Below, piece by piece: positions 10,431 through 21,350 of a stretch of 64,000 bases of DNA. The stretch is from Penium margaritaceum. Taxonomy: Eukaryota > Streptophyta > Zygnematophyceae > Desmidiales > Peniaceae. The stretch is from NCBI GenBank assembly GCA_023375785.1, contig SZWC01000564.1, forward strand, positions 4,853 to 68,852. Reading direction: 5' to 3'. A program made the position numbers and the translations under genes. Each line of letters opens with the position of its first letter. Position 1 is the stretch's first letter. A model generated the notes under the pieces. That model saw only the letters and a list, made by a program, of their open reading frames with translations, did no database searches and was not told where the DNA came from.

Positions 10431-10815
10431 TCTCTCAGCCGCGTTACCTCAGCTGCTTTCCCTTAGCAGCACTCCCTCCGCCGCTCTTTGCCTGCTGTGT
10501 TGACAAGTGGCTGAGTTCTAATCGTGGCTGCTACAGCTCTCTCTTTGCTGCCTTCGCTCAGCCGGCCTCTCTCTGTTGCCCCACCTCAGCCTTTTTCTTC
10601 TCAGCATCACTCTCTCCGCCGCTCCTGGCTTGCTCTGCAGACAAGTGGCTGATTTCTGATCGCATCTGCTGCCGTCTTCTCTCGGTTGCCTTTGCTCAGT
10701 CGGCCTCTCTCAGCCGCGCTACCTTAGCTGCTCTCTCTCAACAGCACTCTCTCTGCCGCTCTTGGCTTGCCCTTTTGGCAAAGGGATGAGTTCTGATTGT
10801 AGCTGCTGCAATCAC
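10431..10815 (+). repeat. three tandem repeats of about 130 bp in the Copia 1 leader
   Basis: Units begin near 10431, 10558 and 10700. They share CAGCCG..CCTCAGCTGC, then GCACTC.CTCCGCCGCTC, then a GAGTTCTGAT-like end (TGGCTGAGTTCTAATCG and variants). They lie between the PBS and the accessory frame. Confidence 0.7.
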
Positions 10816-10870
10816 CTGCCGCGTTCTCCTGGCGGGCACGGTGCATCTCCACTACACCACCTCCACCCAC

Positions 10871-11797
10871 ATGCCACAGATTCTTCTGCAGCCAGAGCAG
10901 TGTGCTTGCGGCTGTTACATCAACTGCGATGGCAGCCCTCTCAGGCCCCTCACACTGGCGAAAGACGACAACATTCCTTTGTGGGTGCGCATGCTCGACC
11001 ACGAGTACTGGCAGGACGACCTTGACGCTGAGCGTGAACGTGAAAGGGGGGAGATTGATCGTCAAGTCTACACTCTAGACGACCTACCACCGTCACCGAC
11101 ACACTCACCAAGAATGCAACCGTCCAGCAACCCCCAGGCTGCTGACGCTGCTGCTACACCCTTGCCTGCCCCTCGGCCTACCGCAACAGTATCCGCTGAG
11201 GCATCTACCGCACCTGAGGTTCCCGGTGTCATTCCCATTCTCCCCGTGCACACTGACTCAATAGGCTTGGCTGGTGCTATCCTTGACGCTGCGGCTGGTG
11301 CTGCTACCACCTTTGCAGCAATAGCTAGAGCCTGCCGTGCACCCGCACAGACAACCGTTGGCCGAGCAGCTGAGGCATACGCACGGACAGTCGCCTCTCT
11401 CACCCTACTGGCAGCTACAGCTGCCAACATTGCCACATAGATCACATCAGCAGCGGCGTCCATTGCCACTGCAGCCTCCACAGCAGCAGACGCCACCTCC
11501 AGCTCAGTCGGCTCCATCAGAGCATCTACCGCAACGGCAGTGCTGACACCTACTGATTCGTCTTGTGACGCTACATCATCCATCACCACCGGTGTTCTTG
11601 TAGCATCGGCCACCGCTGTAGTTGCTAGCGCCACTGCAACAGGGTTTCTCTGTCTCACCGTGACGTTTGCAGGGTGGGTAGCTGTTCTGTTCTCCTCGGC
11701 TGCCGCTGTGGTGCCGCCACTCTTCACTCTTCTCCCACGTCACTACTGCGGTGAGCAGTGCATACCCCTTAACCCCCTGCTCTCCTTGCACTCTTAA
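10871..11797 (+). pseudogene. Copia 1 accessory frame upstream of gag (Ala-rich, hydrophobic C terminus)
   Basis: A frame of about 308 codons with one internal TAG (11438-11440), lying between the leader and gag. The N-terminal third is charged, with MLDHEYWQDDLDAERERER at about 10988-11045. A Pro/Ser linker and then a long Ala-rich predicted helix follow. It ends with hydrophobic segments (GFLCLTVTFAGWVAVLF; AAVVPPLFTLL at about 11700-11735) that could span a membrane. The segment around TTVGRAAEAYA (about 11354-11386) is conserved in the Copia 2 frame at 18870-19784, even where codons differ (Arg CGA versus AGG). It matches no retrotransposon protein I know. The gag ATG is 48 bases downstream in another frame. 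Function is unknown; membrane association is an inference. Confidence 0.6.
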
Positions 11798-11844
11798 CTC
11801 TTCTCACTCACTCCGCTTCCAGACTTGATTCTATCGCTTCCATC

Positions 11845-13019
11845 ATGCCTGCACCAGAGGAGACTATAGAGGCCCTTCAGGCCGCTCTTAGTGAGGCGTA
11901 GGCAGAGCGCCGTAGAGTAGAGGATGAGCTCCAGCGGGGGCAGGAATCAAGGGATGAGTTTGCTGCTACCATTGCCACCCTAGTTCTTGAGCGACTGCGT
12001 GCCATTCCCAATTTCGCTACAGTGCTCCCTGCCATAGAGTCTGGCTCTTCATGCTCATCTGCTCCCTCTGGTGGGGCTGTTGCCAACTCTTCCTCTCCCT
12101 CTCTCTCCGCAGCAGCCTTTGCACGTCCTTTGCTCCCAGCTCGGCAGAAAGACTTTGAAACTCCACCACCTCAATGTACCTCCAAGCTCACTTTCACCTC
12201 CTGTGAGACACGCTTCAGCGCGTGGGTCTAGGGTGAGCAACTCTGGCAGTACTACTCCCCTGCAAAGTTGCCAATTATGCCACAGTCTACAGAGGCTGCT
12301 CGCGTAGTGCGAGCACTCATCAACGCAGGACCAGAGAATCTCCTCGACGACATTGGTATGTACAATGCCGATCCCTCCCGCGGCACACCGGCTGACCCCG
12401 TCGGGGCCTACGCACTCATCCGCCGTCGCAAAACGATGACTGGCCACGCGGCTCAGAGTGCCCTCACGGTGCAATTCAATACCTTGTAGATGCGCTCTGA
12501 TGAAACAGCTGATGAGTATTGGGCACGCAGCTTGCGTCTATTGCGTGACCTTGGCAAGGCCGCTCCTAGCCCTCTCTCGTCCTGTCTCTCCATCGTGGCC
12601 GGTCTCATTCCCAAACTGTCAGATCTGTATCTCCACGTCTCTCAGTCCGAACTTGAGCGTCTTGCCTCTGAGCCAGTCCCTCCTGATTCTCAACCTAGGA
12701 TCGGACCCCTCTTTGACTTCACCGCCTCACGTCTCACCGACTGGTGGAATGCACTGCAAAACAAACGCATGCATCGCGCTGCATTAGCTGCTGTGACAAC
12801 CCCTTCCTCTTCTGTCGCAGCCTCCTCCTCCTCTTCCTCAACGCAAGCAGCAGCGCACTCCACGCAGGGTGCATCCCGCGGTGGGGGTGGTGGATCCGGT
12901 CGTGGTGGCGGTCGGGGGGGCAAAGGTCGTGGGGGCGGCCGCGGCAACAAAAACTCCGCTCCCACTGCTGACGTCACCTGTTGGAACTGTATCGCCCCTG
13001 GTCACTCTGCACCAAGTGT
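11845..13019 (+). pseudogene. Copia 1 gag
   Basis: Capsid-nucleocapsid precursor that would form the virus-like particle. It starts MPAPEETIEALQ at 11845. The N terminus is coiled-coil-like, followed by a capsid region with QSALTVQFNTL and DEYWARSLRLLRDL (UBN2/retrotran_gag type). A Gly/Arg-rich linker precedes a zinc knuckle that starts CWNC at about 12979. In-frame stops lie near 11898, 12228 and 12487. A frameshift splits the knuckle, so its second half (CTKCHAP) is in the next frame. Copia 2 shows CAG at the position of the 12228 TAG. Confidence 0.85.
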
Positions 13020-15560
13020 CATGCCCCTCGTGACGATGCCCGTCTGGCCTCCTCTAGGCGGGTCCACTGGGCCCGCACAGGGGCCACTGCCTCGTCGGCA
13101 GCTGCTGCAGTGACTGTCGCCTCCTCCTCATCGTCCTCCACTGCCTCAGCTCTCTCCACCACATCAGCCCCACTTCACCCGACACCATCAGCACCCAGCC
13201 CTTGGGGCTGGATACCTCCTCCCTCTGGCCCTCTGTACTACGGTCCCCCATCCTCTCAGTACCACGCACCCCACTGGGCCCGTGATGATGGGAACTTCTC
13301 TGACCGCTCCTCCGACCGTTCCTTGGAGCGCTTCTCTGATCGCCGTGAGGAGGAGCGCACTCTTGATCGTCGGCTGGCAGAACTTCTTCACCTTCGCTCT
13401 CAGGGAGGTGAGAGTGTGAGTGGCCATTGTTGTGTGTTTGTTTGTGAGTCTGAGGCCACCCTTCGTGGTGCCCCCCCTGGTTGGGTTCAAGGGGACATGC
13501 CTGATGATTGTGGCTGGGTTGAAGAATGGCAGTCACGCACACTTCCCACATGCCTTGGTTCCTCGTTCTCTCCTTCTGCTCACGGCACCGTTGCTGTCTA
13601 TCTTGTTCTCCCCTCCACTCGTGCCTCTCCTGGCCTCTGGATCATTGACTTCGGCGCCACCCATCACATGACCTCCTGTCGTTCCTCCTTTGTTTCTCTC
13701 GGTCCCGTTCAGTCCGTCCGCTCTGTTCGCACAGGCTCCGACCAGCTGCTTCCTGTGCAAGGTGTTGGCGTTGTTCGTTTTGTCGGCCGTGGTGGCAGTC
13801 TACCTGTCTGATGTGTTGTACATGCCTGACCTGGAAGTCAGTCTACTCTCTGTGACCACCCTTGACGACGAGGGCATGGACTTGTCCTCCAGTCGTGGCC
13901 TTGTCTCTATCTCTTTGCGCCCGTCTAGCCGTGTTGTTCTCCGTGGTGTGCAGTGTGATCGCTTGTTCCGTGTTCCGCCCATGCTGCCCTCGCCTTCCGC
14001 TGCCTCTGCTCTTGTTCACGTCACCCCTTCCTTGTCTCCTGACCACGCTGATCTTTTGCATCGCCGCCTATGTCACATTCACACAGCAGCCATCCAGCGT
14101 CTCCTACGCCTGAAGCCTGCTCTTGGTCTTGACCCTGCCATGTTCGCTCCCCCCTGCACGTCCACCTGTCTCGACTGTGCAAGCGGCAAAATGCACCGTT
14201 CTCCCTTTTCCACCTGTGAGTCCACCACGTCGCAACCCCTTGACCTGGTCCATGCTGATGTCATGGGCCCCCTGTCCCACGAATTCCTTGGTGGTCTTGG
14301 CCGATACGTCCTGTGCCTGACTGATGACTTCTCTCGCTACCGTTGGGTTTTTGCCCTTCGCCATAAAAGCGACGTCAATGATGTCCTTGAGTCCTGGCCC
14401 CCGCAGGCTGAACGTGCTTGTGGTCGCCCCTTGCGCGTCCTTCACAGTGATCGTGGTGGTGAGCTCTTTGGTCCCACCTCTTGCTTCCTTGAATCCCGTG
14501 GTGTTCGTCTTGAGTCCTCTGCTCCTTACACACCCCAACAGAATGGGGTCTCCAAGCGTTGGAACCGCACCCTTGCAGATGGTGTACGCTCTCTCCTCTC
14601 TGCTTCCGGGCAGTCCCCCCTCTTTGCTTTCGAAGCCATGTGCTACATGACTTGGGTCTGGAACCGTGTTCCCCACGGCCCCCTTCCCCACACTGTCACT
14701 CCCTTTGAACGCTGGACTGGGCACCGTGCTGATCTCAGTCTTGCCCGTGTCTGGGGGTGTCTTGCCTCTGTGTGGGTGCCCTCGGACCAGCATGACGGTA
14801 AAATCTCGCCTCGCGGTCGCCTCTGTCTCTTCCTGGGCATCTCTCCCTTCTCCAAAGCGTGGCGCTTTTGGGACCCCTCTCGGTGCCATGTCATTGAGTC
14901 TCGTGATGCCCTTTTCTTCGAACACCTCTTTGAGCGCGATTCTCCGTGCTTCGGTGGCTCTCTCTCTCCGCCCTCTCCGGGTGGGGGTGGTCCTCTGCCC
15001 TCTGGGTCTTCTGTTCTCCCGTCTAGGCGTCTCTCGCCACCCTCGATCCCCTCCTCTCCCGAGTCGAGTTCTGCCCTCCCGTCATCCCCCTCTCAGTCCT
15101 CTTCTCCTTTTGAGTCCTCTCCTCCTCTGACCGTGCATTCCCCTCAGCTGTCTCTAGCCACGGTTGCGCCCACATCCTCTCCGTCACCCCCTGTCTCTCC
15201 TCCGCTCATTTTCTCTCCGCCCTCTGAGCCGCGTGCTCCCGGTCTCATGACCTCTTTGCCTCCGTCGGTCCAGCCACACCCTTCCTCTCCTTCCTCCTCC
15301 TCGCGTGCAACGTTCATCCCACCGGTATCACCCTACACTCGTGGAGGACGCCTCCGGGCTCTTCCTTCCCAGTCTCATCCAGTGGTCTCTGGTGACCCTG
15401 GTCTCCGCACCCTTGGTCTCGTCTCCTCCGCTCTGTCCACTATGGTGTCTGTCATCTACCCCTGCACGGGACTTGGATACTCCCTTCTTGAGGAGGAGTT
15501 CCATTCCGCTCTATCGTCCTCTGTGGCTGGGTATGTCGCATCGTGCTTTGCTGCCGCCGG
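13020..15560 (+). pseudogene. Copia 1 protease and integrase
   Basis: The protease motif reads WIIDFGATHHMTS (near 13640); the usual DSG active site is DFG. A frameshift near 13790 leads into the IN frame. The IN zinc domain (LLHRRLCHIH, then CLDCASGKMHR) is at about 14050-14195. Catalytic residues are Asp in VHADVMGPL (14255), Asp in HSDRGGEL (14450), and the third position in QQNGVSKRWNRTL (14545), where the expected Glu is Lys. A Ser/Pro-rich linker (14940-15330) leads to RT. With both PR and IN active sites altered, this copy cannot move on its own. Confidence 0.88.
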
Positions 15561-17163
15561 TCTCTCACCACTGCCGCCTGAGCCCTTGACTGTACAGGTA
15601 GCTCGCACGGCCCCCGACTCACCGTTGTGGGAGAAGGCCATGAAGGCCGAGCTTGATGCACTCACTGAGCACGACGTGTATGAGCTCGTGGACCTCCCAC
15701 CTGGTCGCAAGGCAGTCGCAGCTAAGTGGGTGTACCGCCACAAACTCAACCCTGACAACACAATTGAATGATACAAAGTGCGCCTCACTGCAAAGGGGTT
15801 CTCTCAGATCCCCGGTGTCGACTTTGACGAGACTTTCATCCCAGTTGGTTGCTACACCACGGCCACAGCCCTCTTGGGCCTAGTCGCTCAGCACGATTGG
15901 GAGCTGGAGCAGATGGACGTCAACAATGCCTTCCTCCATGGTAGGTTGGATGAGGAGATCTACATGGTGCAGCCACCCGGTTTTTCAGATGGAACGAATC
16001 GGGTATGGCGCTTGCGCAAGGCTCTCTACGGTCTAAAACAGTCCCCTCGGTGTTGGAACCAAGAGATCACACCTACCCTTGAAAAGGGTGGGTACAAACG
16101 AAGTCCTGTGGACCCTGCCTTGTTCCTCAGTGGCCCCAACAAGCCACTTGTCGCCATCCTCGTCTACGTGGATGACATTCTCATCGCCTCTCCTGATGCT
16201 GCCTCTGTCAGGGCGGTTAAGGCTTTGCTCCAGTCAACGTACAAGATGAAGGATCTTGGCCCGGCTCGGGTCTTCCTTGGCATGGAGTTGGAACGTGATC
16301 GTAAGCGACGTACCTTGCACGTCCATCAGGCTGCGTATGTACGGAGCCTGGGGGAGCGATTTTCCCCGCTCCTCACATCCATCCCCACTGCATCTACTCC
16401 CATGACACCAGCTGGTCAGTCCTTACTGAAGTCTCGGGAGGTGTCCACACTGGGGGAGATGGTCAATGTGACCGACTACCTCAGGGTCATTGGCTCATTG
16501 ATGTATCTTGCCACTACCACCCATGCTGACGTGGCGTTTGCTGTGAATTTCCTTTCCCAGTTCTCCCAGTGTCCCCGCGAGCGCCATCTTGATGCTGCAT
16601 TGCGGGTTGTGTGCTATGTCCTCTCCACCCCCCGCGTCGGGCTGTACTTTCGTGCACAACCCTCTTTCATGGTGGACGGCTTTACAGACAGTGACTGGGC
16701 GCATGACACCGATGCCCGCAGCCAAACAGGCTACATCTTCCTTGTCGGTGGCATTGCAGTCTCCTGGAAAAGTGGCAAGCAAGGTTGTGTTGCATGAAGT
16801 ACCGTTGAGGCTGAGTATGTTGCACTTGGAGCAGGCACATGTGAGGCTGTCTAGCTATGTCGCTTGCTGCAGCAACTGCGTGCCCCTATTCGTTGCATCA
16901 CTCTACGATGTGACAACCAAAGCACAAAGGCAATCGCTGAGAACAGCGGCATGCATCATTCACGCACTAAGCACATTAATGTGGAGCACCATTTTGTTCG
17001 CGAGTGCATTGCTGCAGGCATTGTCCAGGTCGCTTAGGTGGACACACGGTCTCAGAGAGCTAACTTCCTCACGAAGGCCCTCAGTCGTAATGTGTTCAAG
17101 AGTACTATCCATTCTCTTGGTCTCATCTGTCCACATGATCCAGGCTGATTGGTTGACTGTTTG
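15561..17163 (+). pseudogene. Copia 1 reverse transcriptase and RNase H
   Basis: Same frame as IN, with a TGA at 15769-15771 where relatives have Lys/Arg (ELDKYKAR in Copia 2). RT motifs: MDVNNAFLHG (15912), LYGLKQSPRCWNQ (16024), and the intact catalytic YVDD (VYVDDILIAS, about 16165). RNase H: FTDSDWAHD (16680), SWKSGKQGCV, then TGA (16795-16797) and EAEYVALGAG. Further TAG stops at about 16851 and 17036 replace Trp codons. The C terminus lies near 17150. Confidence 0.88.
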
Positions 17164-17249
17164 ATGCCAGCATGTTCTTATCACCTCTCGTGATCTCCCT
17201 TGTGTTGCTCTCGTGTGTATGAGTTGAGTGACTGGGGGGCATGGGGGAG

Positions 17250-17876
17250 TGTTGAAGTTCGTTTGCCACTCACAACTCTGTGCCCTCTTGCTCCTCACAC
17301 ACTCTGCATTCACTTGTACAGATTGAATGACATGGCCCTACCTGGGGAAGAAACTGACGTGACAGCTCTGGCAGAAGTCGTTGGCATCCTTGTGCAACTG
17401 CTACAGCTTTACCCCGGGGCTCTACTTGAGACTCATGTGGCCATTGTCTGACTTACTATGCCTCTTATGACTCTGTGATGTGGTAGATGCTAGGGCCTGT
17501 ACATCTTAACTGCCGTGCCCTGCATCATGTTGCTTGCCTTTGAGTGTTTTCTGGGGGAGCTGCATTTCCCGGGTGCTGATCCTTAGGGGGCCACCTTGCC
17601 GAGTTCACCCGTGCACTGGTGAGTAGCCGTAGCTTCGGTTTTATGCCGAGCGGTCGGGCTCGACCCCCGGGTGGCGGTGTGTGCTCGCCTGGGCGTGATG
17701 CCCGTGGCGAGTGCACGCTCACCGGTTGCTAAGTGACTCTCGCTCTCCTCTCACTTCTTGTCTTGGTTTTATCGAGCTAAACAATGCAAGCATTCCGCAT
17801 CCATGGCGGCGTATGTCTATTGCACGTCCCTGCTTGCTCTTACATGTGTGACCTAGGAAGGTTCCTAGTAACTACA
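17250..17876 (+). repeat. Copia 1 3' LTR
   Basis: Begins TGTTGAAG directly after the purine tract and ends TAACTACA. The duplicated ACTAC follows. Confidence 0.94.
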
Positions 17877-17881
17877 ACTAC

Positions 17882-17960
17882 TACTGCACCTATACACTCT
17901 GCACACTGTTTGTTGACTTACTTCACAGTGTCACTGATGCTTCTTCCACCATTCCCTACT
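17882..17960 (+). repeat. Copia 2 5' LTR, second part
   Basis: Completes the 5' LTR after the Copia 1 insertion. It corresponds to about 25943-26021 of the 3' LTR. The PBS TGGTATTAGAGC follows. Confidence 0.93.
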
Positions 17961-18550
17961 GGTATTAGAGCAGGTGCAGTAGAGACGTACGTCAGATCGA
18001 TCTGCCATCCGCAGATCCATGACTTGTGGAGCGACAGCCTCTCTTGGTGTCTCGCACCCACTCAGCAGCTGCAGTGGCCGGAAGTCACTACCCTCCCTCT
18101 CCTCCTACTGCCATCTCCTGTTGCTGTTGCCTCTCTTGGCAACGATCTGCCTCTCGCAGCAGGAACCACGGCAGGAGGAAAGTCAGCTCTGCTTCTAACC
18201 ACAGCTGACTGCTCTCTCGACAGTGCCTGCTCTTCTGCACAGCCAAGGCACCAGCAGCCAAAGCCCGCAATAGCTTGGACCCACAGCGTGGATTAGCTTC
18301 GGCCCTCAGCAAGCCAAGCTCAGGCTCGCTGCAGCTACGAGAACAAAAACTGCAGTAGCCGACTGTTGCCTTCAACTACCAAGGTTAGCAGCAGACACAA
18401 CGGCAGCAGCGACAGCAGTAGTGCCAGCTGCAGCAACAGCATCAGCGGGTGACGGCACTCTGCTGTCAGGGCTCCTTTGGTATTCCCCTCCCCCTGCTGG
18501 CTGGGCTCCCCTCTATTCCTGGGTTGGATGGGATTGGATCAGGTACCCAT

Positions 18551-18635
18551 AGGTTTTCCCACGGCCTCCCCACATTTCCCACGCCCACTAGGGCGGGGGA
18601 AACGCTGCCGAAAGTTTTTCGGCAGCGTGGGGGGG
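18551..18635 (+). ncRNA. Copia 2 leader hairpin element, copy 1
   Basis: TTTTCCCACGGCC, then CACTAGGGCGGGGGAAA, then the perfect hairpin CGCTGCCGAAA/TTTCGGCAGCG (18603-18627). The same arrangement occurs in the Copia 3 leader on its sense strand. A packaging, dimerisation or translation role is an inference; only the structure and conservation are seen. Confidence 0.55.
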
Positions 18636-18869
18636 TCCGTCGACGACTCCTAGGCTAAAGAACAGCAGCTACAACGTGAACATCAGCTCAGCAGCAGCAG
18701 CTCAGTAGCAGCTGAGCAACAGCTCAGCAGTAGCTCAGCAACAGCAACTCTAGCTCAGCAGCTCGTCACGTCGTTTCCATGGCTCCGCCATCGCCCTTTC
18801 GTCGTCGCTCCCGTCATTACTCCCGCCTCTGCCGTTGCGTACACATCTCCACATGGAGCACTACAGTAG

Positions 18870-19784
18870 TGGCAACAGAAGACGCACCTAGCAGCTGCAC
18901 CCCAGCCCCAATCGCGGCAGTCGCCTTGGTCGTCCAACGCCAGCCCACTCGGCAGCTCCACATTGGTAGCACAGCCCGGCACACTGGCGTCCCACGACAC
19001 TTCCGGCTCACTGCCGCCTGGTCACTACTATGAGGGATGTGCAGCACACCGCCATTCGCGCTCGCGCTCTCGCTCGCGTCGTGGTGGGGGGAATTACACC
19101 GCCGCCGGCTCTCCACCTTCTCAACCCGAGGGAACGCCGCACCACTCTTCGGTAAGCGTCTCCCCCCCGGCTTTCCCCGCTGTTGACCAACCACCATGTG
19201 GGAGCGCTGCAAAGCCCATCTCCCTCTCTCACCTTTATGCGGCATTTGTGGAGGACGCCACTGCCCTCTCATCCTCGCTTACGCATGCAACCGCTTTAGT
19301 GATAGACGCCGTAGCCGCGGCCACCGCTACTTTTGCAGTAGCAGCATGGGCCGCCCGTGATCCGGCCACCACATCTGTTGGCAGGGCCACTAAAGCCTAC
19401 ACTGAGGCAGTAGTGGTCGCTGGTCCCATTGCTATAGCCGCGACAGACATAGGCACGCACATTGCAGCAGCCGCAGCATCCATTGCATCAGCTACAGCAT
19501 CAGCAGCATCTGCCATCGCCACTACCGCATCCTCGATCCGCACCTCAACTGTGGCTGCCGTGACATCTCCCGCCTCTTCCTCATCGGCCATCTCCAGCAT
19601 TTCCACCACTCTTGTCTCCACCGCCGCAGTCGTCACCACACTAGGTGCTGCTTGTGTTGCGGGCCTTCTCCCCCTTGCCGTTTCTGCTGTTGCAACCGTG
19701 TCCATCTTGGCTACAGCTTTCACTGCTGTTGTACCTCCACTCCTCTCCCTTCTACGCAGTGTTTCCCCATCCGCAGCCTCGTGA
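18870..19784 (+). CDS. Copia 2 accessory frame upstream of gag
   Basis: Open from just after a TAG (18867-18869) to a TGA at 19782-19784, 304 codons with no ATG; the start may be lost, spliced in or non-AUG. It has a basic Ser/Arg patch (HSRSRSRSRR, about 19050) and a Ser/Pro linker. A long Ala-rich region with TTSVGRATKAYTEA (about 19367-19408) parallels TTVGRAAEAYA of Copia 1. It ends in hydrophobic segments (AACVAGLLPLAVSAVATVS; TAVVPPLLSLL). The conserved pieces match at protein level with different codons. The same frame continues past the TGA through another hydrophobic stretch (19794-19860) into gag, so a read-through or once-fused N-terminal Gag extension is possible here. Function is unknown. 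Confidence 0.55.
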   Translation, partial: WQQKTHLAAAPQPQSRQSPWSSNASPLGSSTLVAQPGTLASHDTSGSLPPGHYYEGCAAHRHSRSRSRSRRGGGNYTAAGSPPSQPEGTPHHSSVSVSPPAFPAVDQPPCGSAAKPISLSHLYAAFVEDATALSSSLTHATALVIDAVAAATATFAVAAWAARDPATTSVGRATKAYTEAVVVAGPIAIAATDIGTHIAAAAASIASATASAASAIATTASSIRTSTVAAVTSPASSSSAISSISTTLVSTAAVVTTLGAACVAGLLPLAVSAVATVSILATAFTAVVPPLLSLLRSVSPSAAS

Positions 19785-19906
19785 GCTGCCTCTATGGTTG
19801 CCCCTCTTGTTGCCTGTCTGGTGCTCTTCTCCCTCTGCGGTGGCTTGTTGTGTCTGACTTGGGGTGGGTTGTCCTACAACACCTACTCTACATGCAGAAG
19901 ACAAAC

Positions 19907-19965
19907 CCAATTTTCCACGCCCACTAGGGTAGGGAAAACTCTGCCGAAATTTGTCCGGAAGAGTC
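19907..19965 (+). ncRNA. Copia 2 leader hairpin element, copy 2
   Basis: TTTTCCACGCCCACTAGGG, GGGAAAA and an imperfect hairpin ACTCTGCCG/CGGAAGAGT, just upstream of the gag ATG at 19980. It is a diverged direct repeat of 18570-18630, so one copy precedes each of the two reading frames. Confidence 0.5.
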
Positions 19966-19979
19966 CCACAGTCGTCACC

Positions 19980-21350
19980 ATGCCTGGTGACGACGAGTCA
20001 GTCATTGCCAATCTGCAGCGTCAGTTGAACCTCGCTTGCGAGGCTCAGCGCGAGGCAGAAGATCGCCTCAAAGTCGCAAATGACAATCGCGCCGCCTTTG
20101 CTGATGAAGTCGCTGCCATCGTGCTTCAGCGTCTTCCTGCTGTGTCCCTCTCCCTTGCTAGCTCTCCTGCTGGTGCCTCCTCTTCTCAGTCCGCTCAGAG
20201 CACCGCTACCATCCCACCTACAAACAACACCCCTGCTGCCGCCTCCGCCGCTCCACCACGTTAGCATGACTTTTTCTCCCAACCTCCTGTCCTGGCTGCC
20301 GGTCTTGCCTTCTCCTCCTGGGAAACGCGCTTCAGCGCCAAGGCCCAGGGAGAACGCCTGTGGGAATACTATTTTCCCGCAGTTGCACCTTTTACGCCTG
20401 TCGCTGATGAGTCCGCCTGTGCAGTCTGCGCCCTCATCGCTGCTACACCCGAAACGCTTGTCGATGATGTTGGCACATACAATGATGACCATGTAGCTCA
20501 GCGGCTTGCTGACCCCGTTGGTGCATACATGATGCTGCGCTGCCGCACCACCGTCACTGGCCAAGCTACCCAGAGCGCACTCACCGTGCAGTTCAACACA
20601 CTTCTTATGTGTGTGGACGAATCGGCAGATGCGTACTGGGCGCGCGGGCTTAAACTGCTTCGTGAGCTTGGTGATGCTGCCCCATGGCAGCTTTCAGCAG
20701 TGCTCACCATGGTCAATGGGTTGATTCCCGAGCTGTCTGATCTCCTTCGCGACGTCACCCCAGATGAGCTNNNNNNNNNNNNNNNNNNNNNNNNNNNNNN
20801 NNNNNNNNNNNNNNNNNNNNNNNNNNNNNNNNNNNNNNNNNNNNNNNNNNNNNNNNNNNNNNNNNNNNNGGCAGCTTTCAGCAGTGCTCACCATGGTCAA
20901 TGGGTTGATTCCCGAGCTGTCTGATCTCCTTCGCGACGTCACCCCAGATGAGCTACAGCGTCTTGCGTCTCAGCCTGTGCCTCCAAAGTCCCCACCTGGT
21001 GTCGGCGCCCTCTGGGACTTCACCGCTGAGCGCCTGGCTGCCTGGTGGACCAGTCTACAGAACAAGCGTCTGCATCGCTCCGCCGTCGCAGGGGTCGCAG
21101 CCGTCACCACAGCCTTCTCATCCTCCTCCTCCTCCTCTTCCTCCGGTGCCTCCTCTGTCCCCACGTCCTCCTCCACGGCTACAGCCCTTGCCTCTCGGGG
21201 CCGTGGACGGCCGGGGAAAGGGCCACGGCAAGGGGAAACCAGCTGACGCCATCTCGTCTCGTGTTCCCGGCGAGGTGGTATGTTGGAACTGCGGGTCTTC
21301 TGAGCACTCTGCTTGGAAGTGCCCGGCACCGTCTGATGACCTTCGCCCGG
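19980..21350 (+). pseudogene. Copia 2 gag
   Basis: Starts MPGDDESVIANLQRQL. A predicted coiled coil is followed by a TAG (20262-20264) at a Gln position. The capsid region has SWETRFSAKAQGERLWEYY and QSALTVQFNTL. A 99-base N run (20771-20869) is flanked by identical 85-base copies, which makes an artificial +1 shift. Removing one copy plus the Ns (184 bases) keeps the frame. The zinc knuckle CWNCGSSEHSAWKC is at about 21282, after a genuine frameshift near 21200. Role as in Copia 1. Confidence 0.85.
20771..20869. other. assembly gap (N run) with duplicated flanks
   Basis: The 85 bases before the gap (20686-20770) reappear exactly after it (20870-20954). The gap is therefore probably spurious. 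Confidence 0.85.

Larger units (their letters stand above)
9437..17876 (+). mobile_element. Copia 1 LTR retrotransposon
   Basis: A complete element of 8440 bp with 627-bp LTRs (9437-10063 and 17250-17876), inserted in the Copia 2 5' LTR with the TSD ACTAC (9432-9436 and 17877-17881). The LTR begins TGTTGAAG in the 3' copy and AGTTGAAG in the 5' copy. A PBS-like GTATCAGAGCGGG follows the 5' LTR, and a PPT (GGGGGGCATGGGGGAG) precedes the 3' LTR. Internally: tandem repeat leader, accessory frame, gag, PR, IN, RT, RNase H. Several stops and two frameshifts make it non-autonomous. Confidence 0.95.

Noticed and set aside
11068-11727. 219-codon minus-strand frame
   Set aside because: Antisense shadow of the Copia 1 accessory frame; Ala/Val-rich by base composition, with no conserved counterpart in Copia 2.
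14104-14925. 273-codon minus-strand frame over Copia 1 integrase
   Set aside because: Antisense of clear integrase sequence; a similar shadow occurs in Copia 2 for the same compositional reason.
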